DNA from: VAZQ01 sp963771845
Lineage (GTDB): Bacteria > Pseudomonadota > Alphaproteobacteria > Rhizobiales > Xanthobacteraceae
Assembly (NCBI GenBank): GCA_963771845.1
Contig: CAVYVC010000030.1
Location: 186,001 to 250,000, forward strand
DNA length: 64,000 nt
Reading direction: 5' to 3'
Shown: positions 8,487 to 16,981 of the stretch, in pieces
How positions within the stretch are numbered: position 1 is the stretch's first letter
Layout: every line of letters starts with the position of its first letter
Program-made: the position numbers and the translations under genes
The notes under the pieces: model-generated
The model's database searches: none
What the model saw: only the letters and a program-made list of their open reading frames with translations
What the model was told of the DNA's origin: nothing

Positions 8487-9224
8487 TTATGCCCGCGCCG
8501 CAAACGCCGCCGCGCCTTGCTTGTAATCGCCGTCACCCTCGACCGTGGCGCGTGCGGACTCGATCTCGGAACGTTCCTGCGCCGTGAGGCGCCGCGCGAA
8601 CATGGCGAGCCGCTTGGTCGCCTGCACGGCCGCGGGAGAATAGCCGGCGATAATGGACGCCCACCGCTCCGCCTCTGCCCGGGGATCGTCCACCACAGCA
8701 TTGAGAAAGCCGAAGCGCAAAGCTTCTTCTGCGGTGATATTGCGGGCGATGAGCAGCATTTCGAGCGCTTGCGCGCTCGCAATAACCTGCGCAAGCCGCA
8801 GCGCGCTGACCGCGGAGATCATTCCATGACGCACTTCCGGATAGCCCAGCACCGTATTCCTGCCCGCGATCCGCAGGTCACAGTGCAGCGCGAGCGTCAT
8901 GCCCATTCCGATGCAATAGCCATGCAATGCTGCGATGACAGGCTTGGCCAATGGGATGGCCGCGCCCGGAATAGCGCGCAGCAGCGTCTCGGTGGTCGCC
9001 ATGCGCCCTGTGGCGTTGATCTCCTTGATGTCGGAGCCGGCGCAAAATGCCTTTTCGCCGGCGCCGGTGAGCACGGCGGTCCGGATGCCAGTGTCGTCCG
9101 ATATTTCCTGCCAGATCGCGCCCAATCTCTCCTTCGCCGGCACATCAAGGGCATTGAGCACCTGCGGCCGATCAATCGTAACGACTGCGACGCCGTTCGA
9201 GCGCTTTTCGAGAACAACCGACAT
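8487..9224 (-). CDS. Enoyl-CoA hydratase/isomerase family protein
   Basis: Crotonase-fold enzyme of about 245 residues. Oxyanion-hole segments are AFCAGSDIKE and ALHGYCIGMGM, followed by GYPEVRHGMI. The reading frame extends to 9416 without homology. ATG 9224 (MSVVLEKRSNG) has AAGGTG at good spacing, with ATG 9230 as an alternative. It is the first gene of the minus-strand operon and divergent from the molybdenum hydroxylase gene, with about 88 bases between them for two promoters. Confidence 0.9.
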   Translation of the reverse strand: MSVVLEKRSNGVAVVTIDRPQVLNALDVPAKERLGAIWQEISDDTGIRTAVLTGAGEKAFCAGSDIKEINATGRMATTETLLRAIPGAAIPLAKPVIAALHGYCIGMGMTLALHCDLRIAGRNTVLGYPEVRHGMISAVSALRLAQVIASAQALEMLLIARNITAEEALRFGFLNAVVDDPRAEAERWASIIAGYSPAAVQATKRLAMFARRLTAQERSEIESARATVEGDGDYKQGAAAFAARA

Positions 9225-9312
9225 TCTCATCACCTTTCGCTGCCAACGCCGATCTTCTAGCAGGAGAGGGGACTTTCGTCCTATCAAGGCCCTCTTTGAC
9301 GGGTGCACACGC

Positions 9313-11643
9313 GTGAAGCAAACAACATATATCGGCAAGCCCGTGCGGCGGATCGAGGACCGGGCATTGCTCACGGGCGGCGGCCGTTTCGCCGCTGATC
9401 TGCGCTTCCCGGACATGCTGGAGGCAGCATTCGTGCGCAGCCCTCACGCGCACGCGCGTATTCATGGCATCGATACGGGCAAGGCACGGGCACATCCGAA
9501 TGTACAGGCCGTGTTCACGCTTGCTGATCTTGCCCCTTTGCTGTCGCGCGAGCGGCTCCCGTTGGGTTTTCGCACCGATGAGCTGCCGCCCGACATCACG
9601 CCCTTTGTCCTTGCCCGCGATGAAGTCGCGTTTGCTGGCGAGGCGGTGGCCGTGGTGATCGCGCGCAACCGCTACGTCGCAGAGGATGCGGCCGCCCTCG
9701 TTCATGTCGACTACGAGCCGCTGCCGGCTGTCTCCGATTGCCGCGCCGCGCTCACGCCGGGCTCGCCGCTCGTGCATAGGGCGAACAAGAGCAACCTCCT
9801 GATCGAGTTCAAGCAAGCCTACGGCGACGTGGAAAAAGCATTCGCGAGTGCGCCCCGTCGCGCCAGCGTCCATCTCAAGCAGCATCGCGGCGGCGCGCAT
9901 TCCATCGAGGGCCGTGGCGCCGTTGCGGTTTACGACCCAATCGAAGCTCGCCTCACGCTATGGTCTTCCACCCAGCTCGCCCATGAGCTGCGCGGCTCCC
10001 TGATGATGTTACTCGGCCTTGACGAAAATCAGCTGCGCGTGGTGGCGCCGGACGTGGGCGGCGGCTTCGGCGCCAAATTCGTCATGTATCCGGAAGAGGT
10101 CACACTTGTAGCATCCTGTCTGCTCCTGCGGCGCCCGATCAAATGGATCGAAGACCGGCGCGAGCATTTTCTCGCTGCCGTGCAGGAGCGCGATCAATAT
10201 TGGGATCTCGACGTTGCCTTCGACGATGACGGCCGCCTGCTCGGCGTGCGCGGCAGCATGATCCATGATCAAGGGGCCTATACCCCGCAGGGAATCAATC
10301 TCCCGTACAACGCATCGACTGGAGTGCCGGGCCCCTACATGCTGCCGGCCTATGAGCTCACCGTGCGGGTGGTTGAGACCAACAAGGTCGCAACCATGCC
10401 TGTGCGCGGGGCCGGCTATCCGGAAGCGGCGTTTGCCATGGAACGCCTGCTCGATCGAGTGGCCGGCGAGCTTGCCCTCGACCGCGCGGAGGTGCGGCAG
10501 CGCAATCTCGTGCCGCCGGAAAAGATGCCGTACGTTACGCCGCTCAAGACCCGCGCGGGTTCCGCAATCGCGCTCGATAGTGGCGATTTCCCCGCCTATC
10601 AGCGCATCGCGCTTGATGCCATCGGTTATGCCGGTTTTGCGCTGCGTCAGGAGGAGGCAAGAAGGCAGGGACGTTATCTCGGGATCGGGATCGGCAATGG
10701 CATCAAGGGCACCGGTCGCGGCCCGTTCGAGTCTGCCATTGTGCGGATCGGCCGCTCCGGGCGCATTTCCCTCTACACCGGCGCGATGCCCATGGGGCAG
10801 GGGATCAAGACTGCGCTCGCCCAGATCTGCGCCGAGCAATTCGACGTCCCGCCGCACATGTTGAGCGTGACTGCCGCCGACACGGCGGTCATCCCGTTTG
10901 GACAGGGTGGCTTCGCCAGCCGGCAGACCGTAACGGCAGGCTCGTCCGTGCACATGGCAGCCGCGGCGGTGCGCGACAAAGCGCTCCAGGTAGCCGCGCA
11001 TCTCTTGGAGGTGGGCACGGGCGATCTCGAGCTGCGCGCCGGACGCATTGAGATTGCCGGCGCGCCGGGGAGCGGGCTCACGCTGCGCGAGGTCGCCGAG
11101 GCGGTCTCCGGCGTCCCGGGCTACGCCATGCCCGGCAAATTCGAGCCGGGGCTCGAAAGCATGCAGAGCTTCCAGCCGGGCGCGCTCACTTACGGCGGGG
11201 GGTGCCACGCGGTCGAGGTCGATGTCGATATCGAGACCGGTGGCGTGCGCATCCTGCGTTATGTCGTCGTCAATGACAGCGGCCGCATCATCAATCCAAT
11301 GATTGTCGAAGGGCAGCTCGTCGGCGGCGTCGTGCACGGCATGGGCAACGCGCTGCTGGAATGGATGGGCTACGATCGCGAAGCGCAGCCGGTCACAACG
11401 ACTTTCGCCGAGTATCTGTTGGCGAGTGCAACCGAGGTGCCAAAAATCGAGATAAAATTCGCCGAGTTTCCCTCCTCGCTCAATCCGCTTGGCGTCAAAG
11501 GCGTTGGCGAGTCGGGCTGCGTGCCTGCTGCCGCCGCCATCATTTCGGCAATCGAGAACGCGCTCGCACCGTTTGGGGTGCGTATTGAAGAGTACCCGGT
11601 GACGCCGGCGCGTTTGTTTGCTCTCTTGGCGAATGACGAATAG
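9313..11643 (+). CDS. Xanthine dehydrogenase/CO dehydrogenase family molybdopterin-binding subunit (CoxL-like)
   Basis: Large molybdopterin cytosine dinucleotide-binding subunit of a molybdenum hydroxylase, 776 residues from GTG 9313. The longer frame starting at 8935 is antisense to the hydratase. Motifs: GKPVRRIEDRALLTGGGRF at the N-terminus, VGGGFGAKF (about 246-254), MPMGQGIKTALAQ, and the catalytic glutamate in GVKGVGESG (about 730). The AYRCSFR loop of true CO dehydrogenase is absent, with RGAGYPEAAFAMER at the equivalent place, so it hydroxylates another substrate. No medium (FAD) or small (2Fe-2S) subunit gene lies beside it. Confidence 0.9.
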   Translation: MKQTTYIGKPVRRIEDRALLTGGGRFAADLRFPDMLEAAFVRSPHAHARIHGIDTGKARAHPNVQAVFTLADLAPLLSRERLPLGFRTDELPPDITPFVLARDEVAFAGEAVAVVIARNRYVAEDAAALVHVDYEPLPAVSDCRAALTPGSPLVHRANKSNLLIEFKQAYGDVEKAFASAPRRASVHLKQHRGGAHSIEGRGAVAVYDPIEARLTLWSSTQLAHELRGSLMMLLGLDENQLRVVAPDVGGGFGAKFVMYPEEVTLVASCLLLRRPIKWIEDRREHFLAAVQERDQYWDLDVAFDDDGRLLGVRGSMIHDQGAYTPQGINLPYNASTGVPGPYMLPAYELTVRVVETNKVATMPVRGAGYPEAAFAMERLLDRVAGELALDRAEVRQRNLVPPEKMPYVTPLKTRAGSAIALDSGDFPAYQRIALDAIGYAGFALRQEEARRQGRYLGIGIGNGIKGTGRGPFESAIVRIGRSGRISLYTGAMPMGQGIKTALAQICAEQFDVPPHMLSVTAADTAVIPFGQGGFASRQTVTAGSSVHMAAAAVRDKALQVAAHLLEVGTGDLELRAGRIEIAGAPGSGLTLREVAEAVSGVPGYAMPGKFEPGLESMQSFQPGALTYGGGCHAVEVDVDIETGGVRILRYVVVNDSGRIINPMIVEGQLVGGVVHGMGNALLEWMGYDREAQPVTTTFAEYLLASATEVPKIEIKFAEFPSSLNPLGVKGVGESGCVPAAAAIISAIENALAPFGVRIEEYPVTPARLFALLANDE

Positions 11644-11683
11644 CGAGTAGCGAATATTAGAGCCAGTTTCGATGACGTTCGAT

Positions 11684-11767
11684 CACCACGCGATCGTACA
11701 GCCCGCGGTACCTCTCCTGCGGGGAGAGGTGGACCTGCTGGCTCGATCTCAGCAAAACACGCTCTAA
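11684..11767 (+). repeat. Dispersed repeat, copy 1 (inverted copy at 19910-19994)
   Basis: About 84 bases that reappear as reverse complement at 19910-19994. Shared blocks include agcccgcggtacctc, gggagaggtggacctgctgg and ctcgatctc, then acacgctctaag. The centre (cctctcctgcggggagagg) can fold as a hairpin. The rest of the gap between the molybdenum hydroxylase and the Bug gene holds nothing else that I recognise. Confidence 0.75.
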
Positions 11768-11806
11768 GCGGCCGGCGAGGCTTCTATTTGCCATTCGCTA
11801 ACCGCT

Positions 11807-12778
11807 TCATTGGCTGGGTTTGATACCGAGGTCCTTTGCGATTGCGGCCAATCTCGCGCGCTGCTGTTCGATCGATTGAGCGAATTCCGCCGGCCCGCCA
11901 AGATTGAGGATCTGGCCGGTTGTGATCAGGCGGGACTCAATGCTGGCGTCGGTCACGGCGCGGACGTCCGCTGCAATGCGCTCGCGCAACTCCATCGGCA
12001 TGCCCGGCGGGCTGAAGTAGCCCACGAGGCCATCAAAGGCGAGCTCGGGATGGCCGGCTTCGGTCGCAGTGGGGACGTCGGGCAGGGTGGGGGCGCGAAC
12101 GCTGTTGGTCATGATCAGCGGTTTGATTTTGCCGGCTTCGAGCTGCGGCCGCACAATGGCGAGCGCCGCCTCGTAGACCTGCACGCGGCCTTCGGCAAGA
12201 TCGTTGGCAGCCTCGACCGGATTGCGGTACGGGACCTTCGTCATGTTCAACCCATTGCTCTGGAGAAATCCGGCGAAGGAAAAATCCAGCGCACCGGTCG
12301 TGCCCGCCCAGTTGAGCTTGCCGGGCTGCGCGCGCGCCATGGCGATCAGATCGGCGAAGGTTTCGACTTTCAGGGAAGCCGGGACCGCGATGGTAATCAG
12401 CGTGTTCGAGATGCGCACAATCGGCAGGAGATCGCTCGCCTTATATGGCAGGTTCTCGTGCTGATAAGGATGGGCGGTGAATGCGGAGCTCGGCGAGGCC
12501 AGGAGGACATGATCATCGTGGGCACTCACGAAAGTGCTGATTGCTACGATACCGTCCCCGCCCGGACGGTTCTCGATCACCACCGGCTGCCCCCAGCGCG
12601 CGCTCAGCCGCTCCCCGATGAGGCGCGTCCCAATGTCCACTCCCGAGCCGGCTCCGAGCGGCACTATGAATTTGACCGGCCGCTGCGGCCACGCTTGTTC
12701 CGCGGATGGCGGCGACGGCAACAGGGCCGATGCGATGAGGCCCAGAGCAAAGGCAAACAAAGCTGGCATGCTGCGCAT
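11807..12778 (-). CDS. Tripartite tricarboxylate transporter (Bug/TctC) substrate-binding protein
   Basis: Periplasmic binding protein of 323 residues. ATG 12778 or the adjacent ATG 12781 follows TTGGAG; the longer frame to 12943 runs over the divergent DUF1688 gene. The signal peptide ends near PSAEQA. Bug motifs QRPVKFIVPLGAGSGVD, VVIENRPGGDG and the LPDVPTATEAG block follow. It faces away from the DUF1688 gene and towards the molybdenum hydroxylase gene end. The ligand is unknown. Confidence 0.9.
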   Translation of the reverse strand: MRSMPALFAFALGLIASALLPSPPSAEQAWPQRPVKFIVPLGAGSGVDIGTRLIGERLSARWGQPVVIENRPGGDGIVAISTFVSAHDDHVLLASPSSAFTAHPYQHENLPYKASDLLPIVRISNTLITIAVPASLKVETFADLIAMARAQPGKLNWAGTTGALDFSFAGFLQSNGLNMTKVPYRNPVEAANDLAEGRVQVYEAALAIVRPQLEAGKIKPLIMTNSVRAPTLPDVPTATEAGHPELAFDGLVGYFSPPGMPMELRERIAADVRAVTDASIESRLITTGQILNLGGPAEFAQSIEQQRARLAAIAKDLGIKPSQ

Positions 12779-12860
12779 CATCTTGCTCCAATACGCGCCG
12801 AGACAATTGCGCGGGACCATAGCCACCTGATCCTTTGATGACCAGCAAGCAAGTTGACGC

Positions 12861-14105
12861 ATGAGCATCTCCTCCGAGGCCGGCCTCGCGCCCCAGATCG
12901 CGCAGCTGCGCAGCGCTGCAGCCGTCCGCGAGCGCTGCGCCATGGTGTACCGGTGGGTCGCTCAGGGCCGCTCACCGCATTTTGAGCTCGACGAAGAGCG
13001 CCTGGCAACGGTCGCGCAATATGTGGCCGACGTGACGCGCGAGACCTATCCCGATCTCAACATTCCATACCACAGCCGCTGGCGGCATTTTGCAGCGGGC
13101 GGGATCGACCGCTGGAACGAACTGTCGCAGCGCGTGCTGGTGCATCCGCTCGAGCGCGCACGCATGGCGATCGATCTCGTCACCGTGAGCGTCCTGCTTG
13201 ATGCGGGTGCCGGCGATGCATGGCGCTACCGGGAAGGGGAGAGCGGACATTCTTTCGCGCGTTCAGAGGGTCTCGCCGTCGCGAGCTTCGATATGTTTTG
13301 CGCCGGTGCCTTTTCCTCCGATGTTCAACGGCCTTTTCGGGTCGACGATGTCGCGCTCGCCAAGATCAATGCTGCGGCATTGGCGCACCATTTTCAGGTC
13401 AGTGCGGACAATCCGCTCATTGGAGTAGAAGCGCGCAGCGACCTGGTCCGATCTCTCGGCGTGGCGTTGTCCGAGCGCGGAGAACTGTTTGGACGCGTGC
13501 CGGCCCGTCCCGGCAATCTCGTGGATTATTTTGTGAGCCTCGCTGATGACAACCGTATATCGGCCGCGACGCTTCTGACGACCCTCCTCGAAGCACTGGC
13601 TTCGATCTGGCCATCCGGCTTGAGGCTCAATGGCATTGCAATCGGGGATGCCGGGCGCCACCCGGCGATCCGGACCGGTGATATGACCGAAGGGATTGTG
13701 CCCTTTCACAAACTCTCGCAGTGGCTCAGCTATTCATTGATCGAGCCGCTCGCGATTGCAGGGCTCAGCGTCGAGAGGCTCGATGAGCTCACGGCGCTGC
13801 CGGAATATCGCAATGGCGGGCTCCTTGTTGATCTCGGCGTCATCCGTCCGCGCAAGCAAACCGACCTGCAGCGCCGTCACGATGTTCACTCCGAGCTTGT
13901 GGTTGAATGGCGTGCGCTGACTGTGGCATTACTGGATAAATTGCTTCCACTTGTTCGCGCGAAGCTCAACCTCGACCAAAGCTTCAACTTGCCGCATATG
14001 CTGGAAGGCGGTACCTGGGGCGCAGGACGCAAGATCGCGCGTAAAATGCGGCCGCCGGATGGTCCGCCGCCCCTCCCGGTTGCCGCGGATGGCACGGTGT
14101 TCTGA
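12861..14105 (+). CDS. DUF1688 / URC4-urg3 family protein
   Basis: Protein of 414 residues matching the URC4/urg3 (DUF1688) family, recognisable from AAVRERC, PHFELDEERL, IPYHSRWRHF, GEVP-type GELFGRVPARPGNLVDY, and the C-terminal GTWGAGRKIA...RPDGxPP pattern. URC4 is required for the uracil catabolism (URC) pathway in yeasts; its biochemistry is not established. It is cytosolic, with no signal or membrane segment. Downstream on the same strand lie an NMT1-type ABC transporter and a formamidase-like hydrolase, which would suit pyrimidine uptake and ring-fragment processing. The usual URC partners (GTP-cyclohydrolase-II-like URC1, Urc2) are not in the window. Confidence 0.88.
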   Translation: MSISSEAGLAPQIAQLRSAAAVRERCAMVYRWVAQGRSPHFELDEERLATVAQYVADVTRETYPDLNIPYHSRWRHFAAGGIDRWNELSQRVLVHPLERARMAIDLVTVSVLLDAGAGDAWRYREGESGHSFARSEGLAVASFDMFCAGAFSSDVQRPFRVDDVALAKINAAALAHHFQVSADNPLIGVEARSDLVRSLGVALSERGELFGRVPARPGNLVDYFVSLADDNRISAATLLTTLLEALASIWPSGLRLNGIAIGDAGRHPAIRTGDMTEGIVPFHKLSQWLSYSLIEPLAIAGLSVERLDELTALPEYRNGGLLVDLGVIRPRKQTDLQRRHDVHSELVVEWRALTVALLDKLLPLVRAKLNLDQSFNLPHMLEGGTWGAGRKIARKMRPPDGPPPLPVAADGTVF

Positions 14106-14167
14106 AGCATTTCGGAGCCCGATGAGCGCAAGCCGCCTTCGCCAAGGCTTCGGCGGCCTCACTCACA

Positions 14168-14243
14168 TAGCCCGTCGAAGCTTTAGCGGAGACGGGCGAC
14201 ATGCGGGATCAGTCCCGGATTTCGCTGTGCTCATCCGGGCTAC
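14168..14243. repeat. Palindromic repeat, divergent copy
   Basis: The right half (cgacatgcgggatcag, then tcccggatttcgct, then catccgggctac) matches the right arm of the repeats at 17843 and 45810. The left part is replaced by a separate hairpin (gcccgtc ... gacgggc). It lies between the DUF1688 gene and the ABC binding-protein gene. Confidence 0.6.
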
Positions 14244-14358
14244 GTCCTGCTCCGTCCTCTGCTCAAAAAGTAAGCAAGGTGCCAAGTTCACCGCGCGCTG
14301 TGAGTGCGCTAGACTTGTTGCTGCATGCAGCCGGCATGTTGCGATTTATGGGGTTGAA

Positions 14359-15297
14359 ATGCTTACGCGCTTCCTACGGTTCTTCGGGCTCGTTCTGCCC
14401 ATTTTCTTGGCAACTATTGCATCCGTTCCGCGCGCGAGCGCGGAGGATAAAGTCCTCAAGGTCGGAACGCTCAAGCTCATCCACGGGATCTCCGCCTACT
14501 TCTACGAGCGGTTCGCTCCCGAGGGCTACAAAGTCGAGGTCTATCCGTTCGAAAGTCCGACCGACGGCAAGAACGCAGTCCTCACAGGCACCGTCGACAC
14601 CTGCATTCACGGCATCGCGGCCTTTCTGCTCGGCGCTGCCGCCGGCGAGCCCGTCGCCATCGTGGCGAATGCCAATAACCGCGGCATGGCGGTGATCGCG
14701 GGTGTCAACACCGACATCAAAACGATCAAGGATCTCAAGGGCAAGCGCGTGGCGATCTGGCCGGGCTCAACGCAGGAGGCGGTGATCCTCGAGCGGCTTC
14801 GCATGGAGGGGATGTCGATCAAGGACATCCAGCCAATTCGGCTGCAATTTTCCGATCATCCGGCGGCGCTCGCCCGCGGTGATATCGATGCCTATGTCGG
14901 AGCAGAGCCTGCACCGGGCATCAGCCTTGCCAATGGCACCGGCCGGCTGGTCGAATATCCCTATTCGACGCCGATTGGCTCGTTGAACATGATTCTTTCC
15001 GCAAGCGAGAAGGCGGTCAAAGAGAATCCCGAACGCATCAAGCTGATTGTCGACATGCACCGCAGAGCCATAGACTACGCCATGGCCAATCCTGCGCAGA
15101 TCGTCGAAGTCGCGATGGCCAAGCTTGGCCAGCAGAAAAAATCGATCGAGTTTGCGGTGCCCAACGTCGAGCTTGCGTGGAAGCTCGACGACGTGTTCAT
15201 GCAGCGAGCGGGCGCCTATACCCGGCTCATGTTCGAGAACAAGCAGATCCGCCAGATGCCTGACCTCTCTCGTCACATCACCCGGCAATTCATGTAA
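14359..15297 (+). CDS. ABC transporter substrate-binding protein (NMT1/THI5-SsuA-like)
   Basis: Periplasmic binding protein of 312 residues. ATG 14359 is chosen because a signal peptide (MLTRFLRFFGL ... ASVPRASA) follows at once; the frame upstream is noncoding. The core shows VLKVGTLKLIHGISA, the DLKGKRVAIWPGSTQEA motif that follows the hinge, and the DAYVGAEPAPG stretch. Family members bind sulfonates, nitrate, taurine or pyrimidines such as HMP. The permease and ATPase follow directly, so this is a complete three-gene transporter. A pyrimidine-type ligand is suggested only by the DUF1688 neighbour. Confidence 0.9.
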   Translation: MLTRFLRFFGLVLPIFLATIASVPRASAEDKVLKVGTLKLIHGISAYFYERFAPEGYKVEVYPFESPTDGKNAVLTGTVDTCIHGIAAFLLGAAAGEPVAIVANANNRGMAVIAGVNTDIKTIKDLKGKRVAIWPGSTQEAVILERLRMEGMSIKDIQPIRLQFSDHPAALARGDIDAYVGAEPAPGISLANGTGRLVEYPYSTPIGSLNMILSASEKAVKENPERIKLIVDMHRRAIDYAMANPAQIVEVAMAKLGQQKKSIEFAVPNVELAWKLDDVFMQRAGAYTRLMFENKQIRQMPDLSRHITRQFM

Positions 15298-15321
15298 CGC
15301 AATGGCGGGCTGGGGATTGTC

Positions 15322-16191
15322 TTGAGCGAGCAAGTCACGGCGCTTGCGCAACCAGTAGAACAAGACGTAACCGACAGCTCAGTTCCGGCGCGCGGCCGTC
15401 GCCGTTTGACCGAAAGAATCCGCGCGATTGCGCTCGGCGCGGGGTTTCCGCTCGTCCTCATCCTGCTCTGGGACCGCGCGGTCGCCATCACCGGCACCCG
15501 GTTGGTCCCAAGCCCGCGCGAAGTCGCGGTGATGATGTACGATTTCTCCTTCGGGGGAATCTATGAGGACGCGTTCAGCGGTACCATTCTCACCCATGTC
15601 TGGAAATCAATGACGCGCGTCTATGGGGGCTTCTTCCTTGCCGCGCTGATTGCAGTTCCGCTCGGCCTGATGATCGGACGGATCAAGCTGCTGCGGCAGC
15701 TGCTCGATCCCACCATCAATCTGCTGCGGCCGATTCCGGTCACCGCGTGGCTGCCGCTGTCCATGATCTTCTTCGGGCTGGGGCCCAACGCGGCGATCTT
15801 TCTGGTCTTTCTTGGCGCCTTCTATCCCATTCTGCTCAACACCATCTTCGGCGTGCGGTCGGTGGACGTGCGGCTGTTCGAGGCCGCCGCCATGCTGGGC
15901 TGCTCCGGCTCCGGGATGTTTCGTCAAGTCGTGCTGCCCGCCGCATTACCCGCGATATTCAATGGGCTTCGCATCGCCCACGGATTTGCCTGGATATTGA
16001 TTGTGGTGGGCGAGATGACCGGCGTTCCCACCGGGCTTGGCTCCGTGATCATGGACGGGCGCACACTCTCACGCACCGACCTAGTGGTGACAGGCATGAT
16101 CGTGATCGGGGTGTGCGGGTTTGTCACCGACCGCATCATTGTGGCGATCAGCAACCGCGTGCTGCGATGGAGCCCCCAGCACCATGCCTGA
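15322..16191 (+). CDS. ABC transporter permease (SsuC/TauC/ThiX-like)
   Basis: Inner-membrane permease of 289 residues, TTG start at 15322 after GGGG. About six hydrophobic segments are visible and the EAA loop reads FEAAAMLGCSGSGMFRQVVLPAALP. It partners the binding protein upstream and the ATPase that overlaps its 3' end by 8 bases. RPIPVTAWLPLSMIFFGLG is the conserved central segment of this permease class. Confidence 0.9.
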   Translation: MSEQVTALAQPVEQDVTDSSVPARGRRRLTERIRAIALGAGFPLVLILLWDRAVAITGTRLVPSPREVAVMMYDFSFGGIYEDAFSGTILTHVWKSMTRVYGGFFLAALIAVPLGLMIGRIKLLRQLLDPTINLLRPIPVTAWLPLSMIFFGLGPNAAIFLVFLGAFYPILLNTIFGVRSVDVRLFEAAAMLGCSGSGMFRQVVLPAALPAIFNGLRIAHGFAWILIVVGEMTGVPTGLGSVIMDGRTLSRTDLVVTGMIVIGVCGFVTDRIIVAISNRVLRWSPQHHA

Positions 16192-16981
16192 AAGTAAACG
16201 GCTCCAAGTCGTGATCCGTGGTGTCACCAAGCGATTTCCCGTCGCTGACGGCGACATTGAGGCGCTCGCGCGCATTGATACCGCCATTCGGCAGCGCGAA
16301 TTTGTGTGCCTCATCGGCGCGTCGGGCTGCGGAAAGTCGACCATGCTGCGCATTGTTGCCGGCTTTGAGGAGCCGACCACCGGCGAGGTTCTGGTCGACG
16401 GCAAGCCGATCACCGGACCGGGCAGCGACCGCGGCATGGTGTTCCAGGATTACGCCCTGTTCCCGTGGATGACGGTGCGGAAGAACGTCGCCTTCGGCCC
16501 ACGCCAGCGCCAACTGCCCCGCGGCGAGGTCGATCGCATTGCAGGCGAGTTCGTCAAGCTCGTGGGCCTCGAACGCTTCGCCGATCGCTATCCGAGCCAG
16601 CTGTCCGGCGGTATGAAGCAGCGCGTCGCCATCGCGCGCGTGCTCGCGAATGACGCGAGCATTCTGCTCATGGATGAGCCTTTCGGCGCCCTCGATGCGC
16701 TCACGCGCGAGCAACTCCAGCGCGAGCTTTTGCAGATCTGGTCGCGCAGCCCCGTCACCATCCTGTTCGTGACCCATTCGGTCGAGGAGGCCGCCCTGCT
16801 TGCCGATCGTGTTCTCGTCATGAGCGCCGGGCCCGGTCGCATCACAGGCGACATCGACATCGAGTTGCCGCGCCCGCGCGACGTGGCCTCGCCGGAATTC
16901 AACGCGGTGCGGCGCGATCTCGCGCGCCGGCTCACAAGCCACATGATGCCGCGCGACCTGGCGGCCGCAGGCGTGGCGTGA
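16184..16981 (+). CDS. ABC transporter ATP-binding protein (SsuB/TauB/ThiZ-like)
   Basis: ATPase of 265 residues. Walker A is GASGCGKST, the Q-loop is VFQDYALFPWMT, the signature is LSGGMKQR, Walker B is ILLMDEPFGALD, and the switch histidine is FVTHSVEEA. ATG 16184 overlaps the permease stop, indicating coupled translation. A DRGMVFQDYALFPW segment is typical of nitrate/taurine/sulfonate/pyrimidine importers. The next gene starts on its stop codon. Confidence 0.92.
   Translation: MPESKRLQVVIRGVTKRFPVADGDIEALARIDTAIRQREFVCLIGASGCGKSTMLRIVAGFEEPTTGEVLVDGKPITGPGSDRGMVFQDYALFPWMTVRKNVAFGPRQRQLPRGEVDRIAGEFVKLVGLERFADRYPSQLSGGMKQRVAIARVLANDASILLMDEPFGALDALTREQLQRELLQIWSRSPVTILFVTHSVEEAALLADRVLVMSAGPGRITGDIDIELPRPRDVASPEFNAVRRDLARRLTSHMMPRDLAAAGVA

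Noticed and set aside
7776..9260. 494-codon open frame on the plus strand
   Set aside because: Antisense to the alcohol dehydrogenase and hydratase genes, which have clear motifs.
10009..11337. 442-codon open frame on the minus strand
   Set aside because: Shadow of the CoxL-like gene; no domain recognised.
9313..11643. Calling this gene coxL (carbon monoxide dehydrogenase)
   Set aside because: The AYRCSFR active-site loop required for CO oxidation is absent.
14129..14155. GC-rich hairpin (gccgcc ... ggcggc) after the DUF1688 gene as a terminator
   Set aside because: No T run follows and the stem core is short; it may be part of the neighbouring repeat.
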